Shown in pieces: positions 16,994 to 26,390 of a stretch of 35,148 nucleotides of DNA. This DNA is from Oscillospiraceae bacterium (lineage in GTDB: Bacteria > Bacillota > Clostridia > Oscillospirales > UBA929): contig WRAI01000024.1 of assembly GCA_009780275.1 (NCBI GenBank), positions 1-35,148 of the forward strand, written 5' to 3'. The translations under genes and the position numbers were made by a program. The notes beneath the pieces were generated by a model. That model saw nothing but the letters and a program-made list of their open reading frames with translations. It was not told the origin of the DNA and did not search any database. Each line of letters opens with the position of its first letter. Position 1 is the first letter of the stretch.

Positions 16994-17146
16994 TTACGCC
17001 ACACCTTCAGCATATTCCAACACGTCGGCAACGGTGCATTCTTAGAAGATAAACACAGCGCTCCAACCGTCTTGGTCATAATTGCTTCGCCATGTTTCAT
17101 TATACATAAGACATTTAACGGCAGCCTGTGTTGACGTATTTACCAT
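16994..17146 (-). pseudogene. Possible small broken gene between hydE and adhE
   Basis: ATG at 17146 opens 34 codons (MVNTSTQAAVKCLMYNET, then YDQDGWSAVFIF) to a TAA at 17044-17042. The same frame then runs 15 more codons (ECTVADVLEYAEGVA) to a second TAA at 16996. Both parts look protein-like, and a single CAA-to-TAA change would join them into a 50-residue protein. The start lies in a perfect 16-base palindrome (17138-17153). No good ribosome site is seen. It may be a decayed gene, two tiny peptides or chance. Confidence 0.3.
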
Positions 17147-17153
17147 GGTAAAT
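17138..17153. repeat. Perfect 16-base palindrome downstream of hydE
   Basis: ATTTACCATGGTAAAT is fully self-complementary. It lies 15 bases past the hydE stop and contains the possible start codon of the micro-gene. Its core TACCATGGTA resembles the ATACCA/TGGTAT arms over the adhE promoter, so one regulator could bind both. Confidence 0.45.
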
Positions 17154-17167
17154 GGGATATAGTTTAT

Positions 17168-18202
17168 CTACACCCGCCGCACATCTCCCCGCGCTGTCAC
17201 AACCTCATACCCCGCCGACTTGACGCGCGTTTCGAGCCGTGTGCGGCTTTCTGCCGCCTCTTCGCCGGTAGCAATTTTGTTGTCGTACAGTGCATATTGC
17301 TTGCGCACCCTGCGCGGCGACAAATTGGGCATAACAACATTCGCGCCAGCTCGCAACCCCAATTCACGCCCGTTTCTGTCAAGTGTACCAAGTGCCGTTG
17401 TGGCAGGAATCAACGCGTGCGGAAACATCATCCGCAACACTGAAATCAGTCGTAGCGTCAACGCCAAATCACCGTTTGGGAAATCGCACATCGGCGTATC
17501 TTTATGCGACAAAAACGGCCCGATGCCAATCATATCGGGTTGCAATTCTTGCAAGAACCGTAGGTCTTCAATAATATTTTCAAGCGTCTGATACGGTGAC
17601 CCAACCATAAAACCCGATCCAACTTGAAAGCCGATGTCTTTGAGATAACATAGACACTTTTTACGAGTGTCCGGTTGCATGTCCTTGGGATGCAGTTGCG
17701 CATAGTGTGCGCAATTTGCCGTTTCGTGCCGCAATAAATATCTATCCGCACCCGCATTAAACAGCGCTTGATAACTCCCCCGCGACCGTTCGCCCAACGA
17801 CAACGTAATGGCGCAATCACCGTGTTCTCGCTTAATGACAGTAATCAACTCGCACATGACATCATCGGTAAAATACGGGTCGTCGCCGCTCTGCATTACA
17901 AAAGTACGAAACCCCAAGCGATAACCCTCTTTGCAACACGCTAAAATTTCCTCTTGCGTCAGCCGATAGCGTTCCAGCTCACCGTTGCCACATCGAATAC
18001 CGCAGTAATAGCAATCATGCTGACAGTAATTGCTGATTTCAATCAACCCACGAATATAGACATCTCGACCATAGTGCCGTTGACGAATCGTGTCAGCGGC
18101 GGCAAAGAGGTCTTGATCATAGCTATTTGTAGAAAGTAAAGCTTTTAGTTGGTTATTGGGCAAGTTTCGATTACCATATAGTTGCTCCACTAAATTCTCC
18201 AT
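17168..18202 (-). CDS. hydE: [FeFe] hydrogenase H-cluster maturation radical SAM enzyme HydE
   Basis: 344 aa from ATG at 18202, whose A is the last base of the mnmA TGA. A TTG three bases earlier is less likely. The radical-SAM cluster motif is CQHDCYYC (Cys60, Cys64, Cys67), in the HydE context ISNYCQHDCYYCGIR. Family hallmarks are GFRTFVMQSGDDPYF, ADRYLLRHETA, GFMVGSPYQT, MIGIGPFLSH, PATTALGT and GANVVMPNLSP, in the family's order. HydE acts with HydF and HydG to build the diiron site of [FeFe] hydrogenase. Neither HydF, HydG nor a hydrogenase lies in the window, so these must be elsewhere. The overlap with mnmA suggests coupled translation. PylB or BioB are less good fits. Confidence 0.94.
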   Translation of the reverse strand: MENLVEQLYGNRNLPNNQLKALLSTNSYDQDLFAAADTIRQRHYGRDVYIRGLIEISNYCQHDCYYCGIRCGNGELERYRLTQEEILACCKEGYRLGFRTFVMQSGDDPYFTDDVMCELITVIKREHGDCAITLSLGERSRGSYQALFNAGADRYLLRHETANCAHYAQLHPKDMQPDTRKKCLCYLKDIGFQVGSGFMVGSPYQTLENIIEDLRFLQELQPDMIGIGPFLSHKDTPMCDFPNGDLALTLRLISVLRMMFPHALIPATTALGTLDRNGRELGLRAGANVVMPNLSPRRVRKQYALYDNKIATGEEAAESRTRLETRVKSAGYEVVTARGDVRRV

Positions 18203-19260
18203 CAAACAATCACGCCTCCCCCCACAACAAAATCACCATCATACAACACAATTGCCTGCCCTGCCGCCACCGCGCGTTGCGGTTCGTCAAAGCGGATATG
18301 CACGATTTCATCGCCGACATCCACAATCGTCGCGGACTGTTCAGTGTGCGCATAGCGGATTTTCGCCTTGATGCACATATTTGGCACAGGAGGCATAATC
18401 CAGTTAAACTCAACGGCTCGCACGTCCCGCGCGTATAACTCCTCATTGCGGCACAACGTCACAGTATTTGCCGCAGCGTCTTTCGAACCAACATACATCG
18501 GCTGCGGAAACGATAGCCCTAAACCCTTTCGCTGGCCGATGGTGTAGCGTATCACACCCTTGTGCCTACCCAGCACGTTTCCCTGGCTGTCGATAAAATC
18601 GCCGCAGGGATACATCTTGCCGGTATGTTGCTCTATAAAGGCAGCATAATCACCGTCCGGCACAAAGCAAATATCTTGGCTCTCGCGCTTTTTGGCATTT
18701 GTAAAGCCCTGCTTGACGGCAATTTCGCGCACTTCTGGTTTGTGCAATCCACCCAGCGCAAATTGCGTCATAGCCAGCTGTTCTTGCGTCATATTGTACA
18801 GCACATAACTTTGGTCTTTTGACAGGTCAACGGCTTTTTTTAGCAGATAACGACCGCCGGCACGCTCAATTTGCGCGTAATGCCCGGTGACAATACAGTC
18901 AATATCAAGTTGCTTGGCGCGCCATAGCAGTTTCTCAAATTTCATATAGCGGTTACAGTCGATACACGGATTGGGCGTCCGCGCCTGTTGATATGCCTCA
19001 ATAAAGCGACCGATAACCTGCGCTCTAAAATCGTCAGTAAAGTTAAAAACATGATACTCCATGCCCAACGCATAAGCGACGCTGCGGGCATCTTCCACAT
19101 CGCGCAAGCTACAACAGGTCTTGGTGTTATCAAGCCCAATATCTTGGTTGTCGAATAGCCGCATAGTCACACCTGTACATTGATAGCCGGCACGCAACGT
19201 CAGATAGGCGGCAACCGCGCTATCTACGCCGCCGCTCATGGCAATAAGGGCTTTTTTCAT
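18202..19260 (-). CDS. mnmA: tRNA-specific 2-thiouridylase MnmA
   Basis: 352 aa from ATG at 19260, with AAGGAG seven bases upstream. An in-frame extension to 19386 would run across the promoter and is rejected. The PP-loop SGGVDS is at residues 9-14. The two catalytic cysteines are Cys99 (NPCIDCN) and Cys198 (SQDICFVPDGDY). MnmA adenylates and thiolates U34 of Lys, Glu and Gln tRNAs. The C-terminal beta-barrel (from about 215, LGRHKGVIRYTIGQRKGL) is complete. It is the first gene of a two-gene unit with hydE. No cysteine desulfurase gene lies alongside, which is common for MnmA elsewhere. Confidence 0.97.
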   Translation of the reverse strand: MKKALIAMSGGVDSAVAAYLTLRAGYQCTGVTMRLFDNQDIGLDNTKTCCSLRDVEDARSVAYALGMEYHVFNFTDDFRAQVIGRFIEAYQQARTPNPCIDCNRYMKFEKLLWRAKQLDIDCIVTGHYAQIERAGGRYLLKKAVDLSKDQSYVLYNMTQEQLAMTQFALGGLHKPEVREIAVKQGFTNAKKRESQDICFVPDGDYAAFIEQHTGKMYPCGDFIDSQGNVLGRHKGVIRYTIGQRKGLGLSFPQPMYVGSKDAAANTVTLCRNEELYARDVRAVEFNWIMPPVPNMCIKAKIRYAHTEQSATIVDVGDEIVHIRFDEPQRAVAAGQAIVLYDGDFVVGGGVIV

Positions 19261-19315
19261 GGGGTTTCTCCTTGGAAGGTTAGAAATCTGTATAACTATT
19301 CTGAATCCACCGGGT

Positions 19316-19344
19316 ATTATAATATAAAACACCCATATGTACAA
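19316..19344 (-). promoter_or_regulatory. mnmA-hydE promoter
   Basis: Minus strand TTGTAC (19344-19339) and TATAAT (19321-19316) are 17 bases apart. The -10 box is consensus and lies about 55 bases upstream of mnmA. Confidence 0.7.
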
Positions 19345-19357
19345 GCCCAAAATTTCG

Positions 19358-19400
19358 CGATATGCGCCTTTTATCGTGAACGACAAAAAGGCGCATATCG
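19358..19400 (-). terminator. Hairpin after the DUF454 gene, probable terminator
   Basis: The 15-base arms CGATATGCGCCTTTT (19358-19372) and AAAAGGCGCATATCG (19386-19400) are perfect complements with a 13-base loop. The hairpin starts 12 bases past the DUF454 stop. The T tract after it on the minus strand is short (AAATTTTG), so termination efficiency is uncertain. Confidence 0.6.
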
Positions 19401-19411
19401 TTAAGATTTTG

Positions 19412-19783
19412 TTATTTTCGTCTTGCTCTAATCAGCACAATATGCACCGTGACACAAATGCCAACAAGAGACAATAGTGTGTACGCCCATATAGCTTGCA
19501 AAATAAACATAGAAATCGCCAGCGAAAGCCAAACGACAGCAATGCTAACCGCTTTTAATCGCTTGGAAACGCCTTGCTTGGTGCGATAATGCTCAATATA
19601 CGGACCAAAATATTTTGTGCGTTTCAACCACGCGTATATGCGTGGGCTGCTTTTAGAAAAGCATATCGCCGCCAAAATAACAAAAGGTGTCGTCGGCAAG
19701 CCGGGCAGAACTATCCCTATCGCACCCAAACTTAAGCAGAAAAATCCCAGGCACAACAGCAGCAATATTTTAATTTTTGGCAT
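19412..19783 (-). CDS. DUF454/YbaN family membrane protein
   Basis: 123 aa, the usual size. The start ATG at 19783 has GGGAG four bases upstream. The N-terminal hydrophobic segment has the family signature GAIGIVLPGLPTTPFVILAA, followed by FSKSSPRIYAWL. Two more hydrophobic segments (about 80-95 and 98-116) and a basic tail RARRK follow, so three or four membrane spans are likely. Function in the family is unknown. It lies 18 bases downstream of katG and should be co-transcribed with it; a hairpin follows. Confidence 0.92.
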   Translation of the reverse strand: MPKIKILLLLCLGFFCLSLGAIGIVLPGLPTTPFVILAAICFSKSSPRIYAWLKRTKYFGPYIEHYRTKQGVSKRLKAVSIAVVWLSLAISMFILQAIWAYTLLSLVGICVTVHIVLIRARRK

Positions 19784-19801
19784 CTAACTCCCCAATGGCG
19801 G

Positions 19802-22049
<2,248 letters not shown>

Positions 22050-22097
22050 GGAATTGTCAAATATTGTTATTTTGTTTTTTCAAACGTTTTTGTGGGA

Positions 22098-22126
22098 TTG
22101 ACAGTTGGGTCGATGTATCGTATAAT
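22098..22126 (+). promoter_or_regulatory. Promoter of the amino-acid ABC transporter operon
   Basis: Consensus TTGACA (22098-22103) and TATAAT (22121-22126) are spaced exactly 17 bases apart, about 55 bases ahead of the lipoprotein start. This is one of the strongest promoters in the window. Confidence 0.85.
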
Positions 22127-22181
22127 GACTTGTTCTGTGAAACATATGCATATATTCTATTTAAAAAGGAGAAATCATCTT

Positions 22182-22934
22182 ATGAAACGAATTCTTTGCA
22201 CAGTCTTAGCAGTTCTTATGCTATCCATCATGCTGGTCGCTTGCAACGGTGAAGGCGGCGGAAGTGACGGCCGTCCCACATTGACTATGGCCACCAATGC
22301 CGAATTCCCGCCCTTTGAGTTTATTAATGACGCCGGCCAATATGACGGCTTTGACGTTGAGTTAGCGCGTGCCATTGCCGACTACCTTGACATGAGGCTT
22401 GTTATCGACAACATGGCCTTTGACGCAGTTCTTGTAGCAGTTGAAACGGGTGTCGCCGATGTAGCCATCGCGGCGATTACTATTACGCCGGAGCGCGCTC
22501 AAAGCGTGGCATTTACTATGCCGTATTTTGAAACAGACCTGGTCGCGATTGTCATGGAGGGCAGCGACATCACTTCAACCGAGCAATTGGCAGAAGCTCG
22601 CATTGTCGTGCAACTTGGCACAACAAGCGACCTTTGGGCTGACCTCAACCTGCCGAATGCAAGTATTACCCGTCTGCAAAGCCCGCCGGATACAATCCCT
22701 GAGCTGAGAACCGGCCGTGCCGATGCCATTATCATTGACCGCGAAGTTGCTAATCAATTTATTTCGGATGCTTCTGACTTGGTTGTTCTTGACGAAGAAC
22801 TTGGCCGTGAAGTGTATGGCATGGCTATTGCGCTTGATAACACCGAGTTGCTTGACAAAATCAACGGCGCGCTGGAATCACTGAAAACATCGGGTGAATA
22901 CGACAGAATTTTTGACAACTGGTTCGGCGCGTAA
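22182..22934 (+). CDS. Polar amino-acid ABC transporter substrate-binding lipoprotein
   Basis: 250 aa from ATG at 22182, with AAGGAG ten bases upstream. A longer in-frame start at 22092 would begin upstream of the promoter and is rejected. The signal peptide ends in the lipobox LVAC with Cys21, so it is a membrane-tethered lipoprotein. The rest is a family 3 solute-binding domain: TLTMATNAEFPPFEF, YDGFDVELARAIAD, VADVAIAAITITPERA and a C-terminal EYDRIFDNWFG. Such proteins capture polar amino acids such as glutamine, cystine or arginine; the exact ligand is not readable. Its stop codon overlaps the permease start by one base (TAATG). Confidence 0.96.
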   Translation: MKRILCTVLAVLMLSIMLVACNGEGGGSDGRPTLTMATNAEFPPFEFINDAGQYDGFDVELARAIADYLDMRLVIDNMAFDAVLVAVETGVADVAIAAITITPERAQSVAFTMPYFETDLVAIVMEGSDITSTEQLAEARIVVQLGTTSDLWADLNLPNASITRLQSPPDTIPELRTGRADAIIIDREVANQFISDASDLVVLDEELGREVYGMAIALDNTELLDKINGALESLKTSGEYDRIFDNWFGA

Positions 22935-23665
22935 TGTATTCTTTTTTCCTTACCTCAGTCCCTCCGCCCACCGGTTGGGAGGAGGGACTGAGATTTGATT
23001 TTTGGCGGAACTTTATCTATGCCGACCGCTATATGATGCTGGTAAATGGTTTGTTATATACTATGCAAATCACGCTAACGGCTGCTTTTATTGGTATCGC
23101 GCTCGGCTTTTTTATTGCGCTGATGAAAATCTCAAAGTTTGCGCCGTTGCGTGCCATAGCAACAACATACATCGCTGTTATTCGCGGTACGCCTATGTTC
23201 GTACAATTGTTGATTTGGTGGTTTGTCATATTTCCGATGTTTGCGCCCCAAGTCGATCGAATGTGGGTGGCGATTATCGCGTTTGGCGTCAATTCAGGCG
23301 CATATGTTGCCGAAATATTCCGTGCCGGGATTTTATCCGTCGACAAAGGACAAACCGAGGCAGGGCGCTCGGTCGGATTAAGCTCAACGCAAACCATGCG
23401 CCTGATTATTCTGCCACAAGCTATTAAGAACTCATTGCCGGCACTATGCAATGAATTTATTTCGTTGTTCAAAGAAACCTCTATCGCCGGGGCAGTGATT
23501 GGCGTGCGAGAGCTTACATTGGCCAGCAATGTCATTCGCTCACGCACATTTGATGCGTTCATGCCGCTAATTGCCGTCGCGCTTATCTATTTGGTGGTTG
23601 TCTTAATTTTAACCTGGTTGATGACCAGGCTTGAAAGGAGGTTACGTAAGAGTGATTCGCGTTGA
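22934..23665 (+). CDS. Amino-acid ABC transporter permease (HisM/GlnP type)
   Basis: 243 aa, ATG at 22934 sharing one base with the preceding stop. Membrane segments lie at about residues 38-62, 77-100, 108-125 and 210-233. The cytoplasmic EAA loop [22 protein letters not shown] couples it to the ATPase. The [10 protein letters not shown] motif is typical of the polar amino-acid family. The start of the ATPase gene lies inside its 3' end, so the two are translationally coupled. Confidence 0.96.
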   Translation: MYSFFLTSVPPPTGWEEGLRFDFWRNFIYADRYMMLVNGLLYTMQITLTAAFIGIALGFFIALMKISKFAPLRAIATTYIAVIRGTPMFVQLLIWWFVIFPMFAPQVDRMWVAIIAFGVNSGAYVAEIFRAGILSVDKGQTEAGRSVGLSSTQTMRLIILPQAIKNSLPALCNEFISLFKETSIAGAVIGVRELTLASNVIRSRTFDAFMPLIAVALIYLVVVLILTWLMTRLERRLRKSDSR

Positions 23666-24380
23666 AAGTTTGTGCAAATCCTTTGGCGACCTCCTTGTGC
23701 TCGACGGTATAAACGAAACCATCAGCGAGGGCGAGAAGGTCGTTGTCATTGGTCCGTCGGGCAGCGGCAAGTCTACCTTTTTGCGTTGCCTCAACTTGCT
23801 GGAAAAACCAACGTCTGGGCATATTTTTATTGAGGATGAGGAAATTACGGCAAAAAAATGCAACATCAATGCCATCCGTTGCAAAATGGGCATGGTATTC
23901 CAGCATTTTAACCTGTTCCCGCACAAGACGGTGCTTGAAAATCTGACGTTAGCGCCTCGCCACACCAAACGCATGAACAAAGCCGATGCCCAAGAATTTG
24001 GCATGCAGTTGTTAGAGCGTGTCGGGCTGACCGATAAAGCGAAATCCTACCCTGCGCAGTTGTCGGGTGGGCAAAAGCAGCGCGTTGCGATTGCGCGATC
24101 GTTGGCCATGCGTCCAAAAATCATGCTGTTTGACGAGCCGACATCGGCACTCGACCCTGAGATGGTGGGAGAAGTTTTGGATGTTATGCGCGGACTCGCC
24201 GATGAGGGCATGACAATGGTGGTTGTCACGCACGAAATGCATTTTGCCCGCGATGTCGGCAGTCGTGTACTCTTTATGTGCGATGGTGTCATTGCCGAAC
24301 AAGGCCTGCCTGAAGAGATATTTACCAATCCGCAGAATCAAAGAACTAAACAGTTTTTGAATAGTATTTTGCGGATATGA
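23652..24380 (+). CDS. Amino-acid ABC transporter ATP-binding protein (GlnQ/HisP type)
   Basis: 242 aa from GTG at 23652, chosen because AAAGGAGG lies ten bases upstream; a TTG at 23631 would place the ribosome site inside the gene. The start lies within the last codons of the permease gene. Motifs: Walker [11 protein letters not shown]-loop [11 protein letters not shown], signature [15 protein letters not shown], Walker [15 protein letters not shown], and switch VVTHEM. It powers import of the amino acid. Its stop overlaps the next start (ATGA). Confidence 0.96.
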   Translation: MIRVESLCKSFGDLLVLDGINETISEGEKVVVIGPSGSGKSTFLRCLNLLEKPTSGHIFIEDEEITAKKCNINAIRCKMGMVFQHFNLFPHKTVLENLTLAPRHTKRMNKADAQEFGMQLLERVGLTDKAKSYPAQLSGGQKQRVAIARSLAMRPKIMLFDEPTSALDPEMVGEVLDVMRGLADEGMTMVVVTHEMHFARDVGSRVLFMCDGVIAEQGLPEEIFTNPQNQRTKQFLNSILRI

Positions 24381-25336
24381 GACAGCATTTGCTGCGTTTT
24401 ATAAAAAGAAGAAAACACATTGGCATCACCATATTTACTATTGCAATTCTCATTTTAGCCATTTTAATTTTGATTCCCACGTTTGTCATGTCTATGTTCT
24501 TAGGTGAAAGGATCGAACAGAAGCAGCGAGATTCTATGGAGTTCGGCATAGAGTCTGAGCAAATTTCTCTTTTCACGGAGGATGACTTGGCGTTAGCTGC
24601 ATGGAGGACATATACACAAAACGAGATTCTCAATGGGACAGTTATTATTGTTTCCGGCCTGCAAGAGCCTTCAGTAACGGCCTTTTTTGGTTATGCGAAC
24701 ATGTTCGCTGAGCATGGCTGGGATTCTCTTTTGATCGAAAAGCGGGCAAGAAGTCTTAGCGAAGGCGACAGCATTGGCTTTGGTACGACAGAGTGGCGAG
24801 ATGTAAAAGCTGGCGTTGATTTCCTCGCTGCTGACATGCGGGTGGGTGATTTTCCTATCATAGCACTAGGTACGTCTGCCGGTGGGGCGACTGCAATCAT
24901 AGCAGGCGGAGAAGTGCCTCGAATAGACGGTGTGATTGCCATTTCTGCCTATGCAGACTTTGTTGGTTTGTATGTGGACAGCTTACCAACGTTCGGCCTC
25001 CCTAGATTTGTCGGTGTTCTTACTACGCCTTTTATATACCTAAACATGTGGCTTCGTTTGGGGTTTGACGCTATTTCATATACGCCGATAAACGGCATTG
25101 TGAAGCTCGGTGAACGTCCCATTCTCCTCATGCATTCGACAAATGACCGGCAAGTACGATTCTCTCATTTCGAACAATTATATCAAACGGCAAAAGATGC
25201 CGACGTTGCTGTGACCGCCTTTGTGCGGGAAGGTAACTGGCACTTTGTTTGCTATGACCACTACACTGATACCCCTGTCCGAGATGCGGCATTCACTGAG
25301 GCCGTCCTTGCATTTCTCGGACAATTTACGAGGTGA
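24377..25336 (+). CDS. Membrane-anchored alpha/beta hydrolase
   Basis: 319 aa, ATG at 24377 overlapping the ATPase stop by four bases. The N-terminal part is basic (RFIKRRKH) and then has one membrane segment (residues about 16-40). The catalytic domain is probably outside. The alpha/beta hydrolase triad is Ser167 in GTSAGG, Asp257 in HSTNDRQV and His289 in GNWHF. The pattern [16 protein letters not shown] matches the RxxGxSxG loop region of bem46-like hydrolases. Substrate unknown; an ester, thioester or peptide are all possible. Translational coupling with an amino-acid importer and an EamA exporter suggests a link to handling an amino-acid derivative, but that is inference. Confidence 0.9.
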   Translation: MRQHLLRFIKRRKHIGITIFTIAILILAILILIPTFVMSMFLGERIEQKQRDSMEFGIESEQISLFTEDDLALAAWRTYTQNEILNGTVIIVSGLQEPSVTAFFGYANMFAEHGWDSLLIEKRARSLSEGDSIGFGTTEWRDVKAGVDFLAADMRVGDFPIIALGTSAGGATAIIAGGEVPRIDGVIAISAYADFVGLYVDSLPTFGLPRFVGVLTTPFIYLNMWLRLGFDAISYTPINGIVKLGERPILLMHSTNDRQVRFSHFEQLYQTAKDADVAVTAFVREGNWHFVCYDHYTDTPVRDAAFTEAVLAFLGQFTR

Positions 25337-25341
25337 ACACA

Positions 25342-26235
25342 ATGAAAACCACCGGCACTGTCGCGACGATTTTTATCTTCCTCGCGGCGGCCATTTGGGG
25401 CGTATCCTTCGTCACACAGAGGGTCGCCGGACTGCATATGGGCCCATTTACATACAACGGTGTCCGGTTCGCGCTGGGCGCCTTGTCTTTGTGGCCGGCT
25501 ATCCGCTTACTTGAACGAAAATCTAACTACGAAACACGCAAAGTCACTTGGCTGGCGGGACTTGCCGCGGGCGGTGTTTTATTCATTGCCGCCAACTTGC
25601 AACAGTTTGGCATCGTGTTGAGTGACTCGCCCAGCTCGGCCAGCGAGGCCGGATTTATCACCGGAATGTATATTATCTTTGTACCGATTTTAGGGCTTGC
25701 ATTGGGGCGCAAAACCACACCGTTAATTTGGATCAGTGCCTTGATGGCGTTTGGCGGTCTGGCACTTATTGGCATTGGTCCGGGCGCGAGCATACAAGCC
25801 AGTGACTTACTGTTGGTCGTCTGCGCGGTGTTTTGGGCGGTTCATATCCTTCTCATTGACAGATTTGCACAAAGAATCGACCCCATTCGCTTTGCCGCAA
25901 CCCAATTTCTCATGTGTGCCATACTCTGCTTGGTTTGTGCATTTATCTTCGAAGACATCAGTGTGCAAGGGCTGTGGAACGGGCTGCCTGTTCTGCTGTT
26001 TGGCGGCATTGTAGCGTCCGGCTTGGCATATACCTTGCAGGTTTTAGGGCAACGCGGTGTACCGCCGGCGCGGGCGGCGGTTATCTTCTCACTCGAAGCA
26101 GTGTTTGCCGCACTGGCAGAGGCAGTATTTTTAGGCGACCTTATGACACCGCAAAAATACCTCGGCGGCGCAGTCATTGTCGTTAGCATTATATTGGCAC
26201 AATATCGGAGAAGTAAGCCGGCGCCGACTGCTTAG
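25342..26235 (+). CDS. EamA/DMT family transporter (RhaT-like)
   Basis: 297 aa from ATG at 25342, six bases after GAGGTG. A GTG at 25333 in the same frame is possible but would lack a ribosome site. Ten hydrophobic segments form two EamA repeats: the first opens FLAAAIWGVSFVTQRV and the second QASDLLLVVCAVFWAVHILLID. A typical signature near the end is PPARAAVIFSLEAVFAALAEAVFLG. DMT carriers usually export amino acids or metabolites. It ends the transporter operon and is followed by a terminator. The substrate is unknown. Confidence 0.94.
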   Translation: MKTTGTVATIFIFLAAAIWGVSFVTQRVAGLHMGPFTYNGVRFALGALSLWPAIRLLERKSNYETRKVTWLAGLAAGGVLFIAANLQQFGIVLSDSPSSASEAGFITGMYIIFVPILGLALGRKTTPLIWISALMAFGGLALIGIGPGASIQASDLLLVVCAVFWAVHILLIDRFAQRIDPIRFAATQFLMCAILCLVCAFIFEDISVQGLWNGLPVLLFGGIVASGLAYTLQVLGQRGVPPARAAVIFSLEAVFAALAEAVFLGDLMTPQKYLGGAVIVVSIILAQYRRSKPAPTA

Positions 26236-26264
26236 ACACGCTTTGGCAGTTTATAAAAAGCAAG

Positions 26265-26296
26265 AAGGCGATTGAGAACAAGTCAATCGTCTTTTT
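26265..26296 (+). terminator. Terminator after the EamA gene
   Basis: AAGGCGATTGA (26265-26275) pairs with TCAATCGTCTT (26283-26293), with one G-T wobble and a seven-base loop, and runs into TTTTT. It separates the transporter operon from the promoter at 26316. Confidence 0.8.
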
Positions 26297-26315
26297 GTGT
26301 TGTAGGTTGGCATAC

Positions 26316-26344
26316 TTGACAGCTACAGCCAACTCCCATATAAT
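26316..26344 (+). promoter_or_regulatory. Promoter of the GH26-like gene
   Basis: Consensus TTGACA (26316-26321) and TATAAT (26339-26344) are 17 bases apart, about 46 bases ahead of the start codon. Confidence 0.85.
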
Positions 26345-26390
26345 TACAATAAGAATGATAAAGTTACGCACGCGATGGAAGGAGAAATAT

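Noticed and set aside
19261-19386. Longer mnmA start at 19386
   Set aside because: It would place the -10 and -35 boxes and the ribosome site inside the gene, and the extra residues are not part of MnmA.
26295-26390. Upstream start of the GH26-like gene
   Set aside because: It precedes the consensus promoter at 26316-26344; the ATG at 26391 has a good ribosome site and begins a proper membrane anchor.
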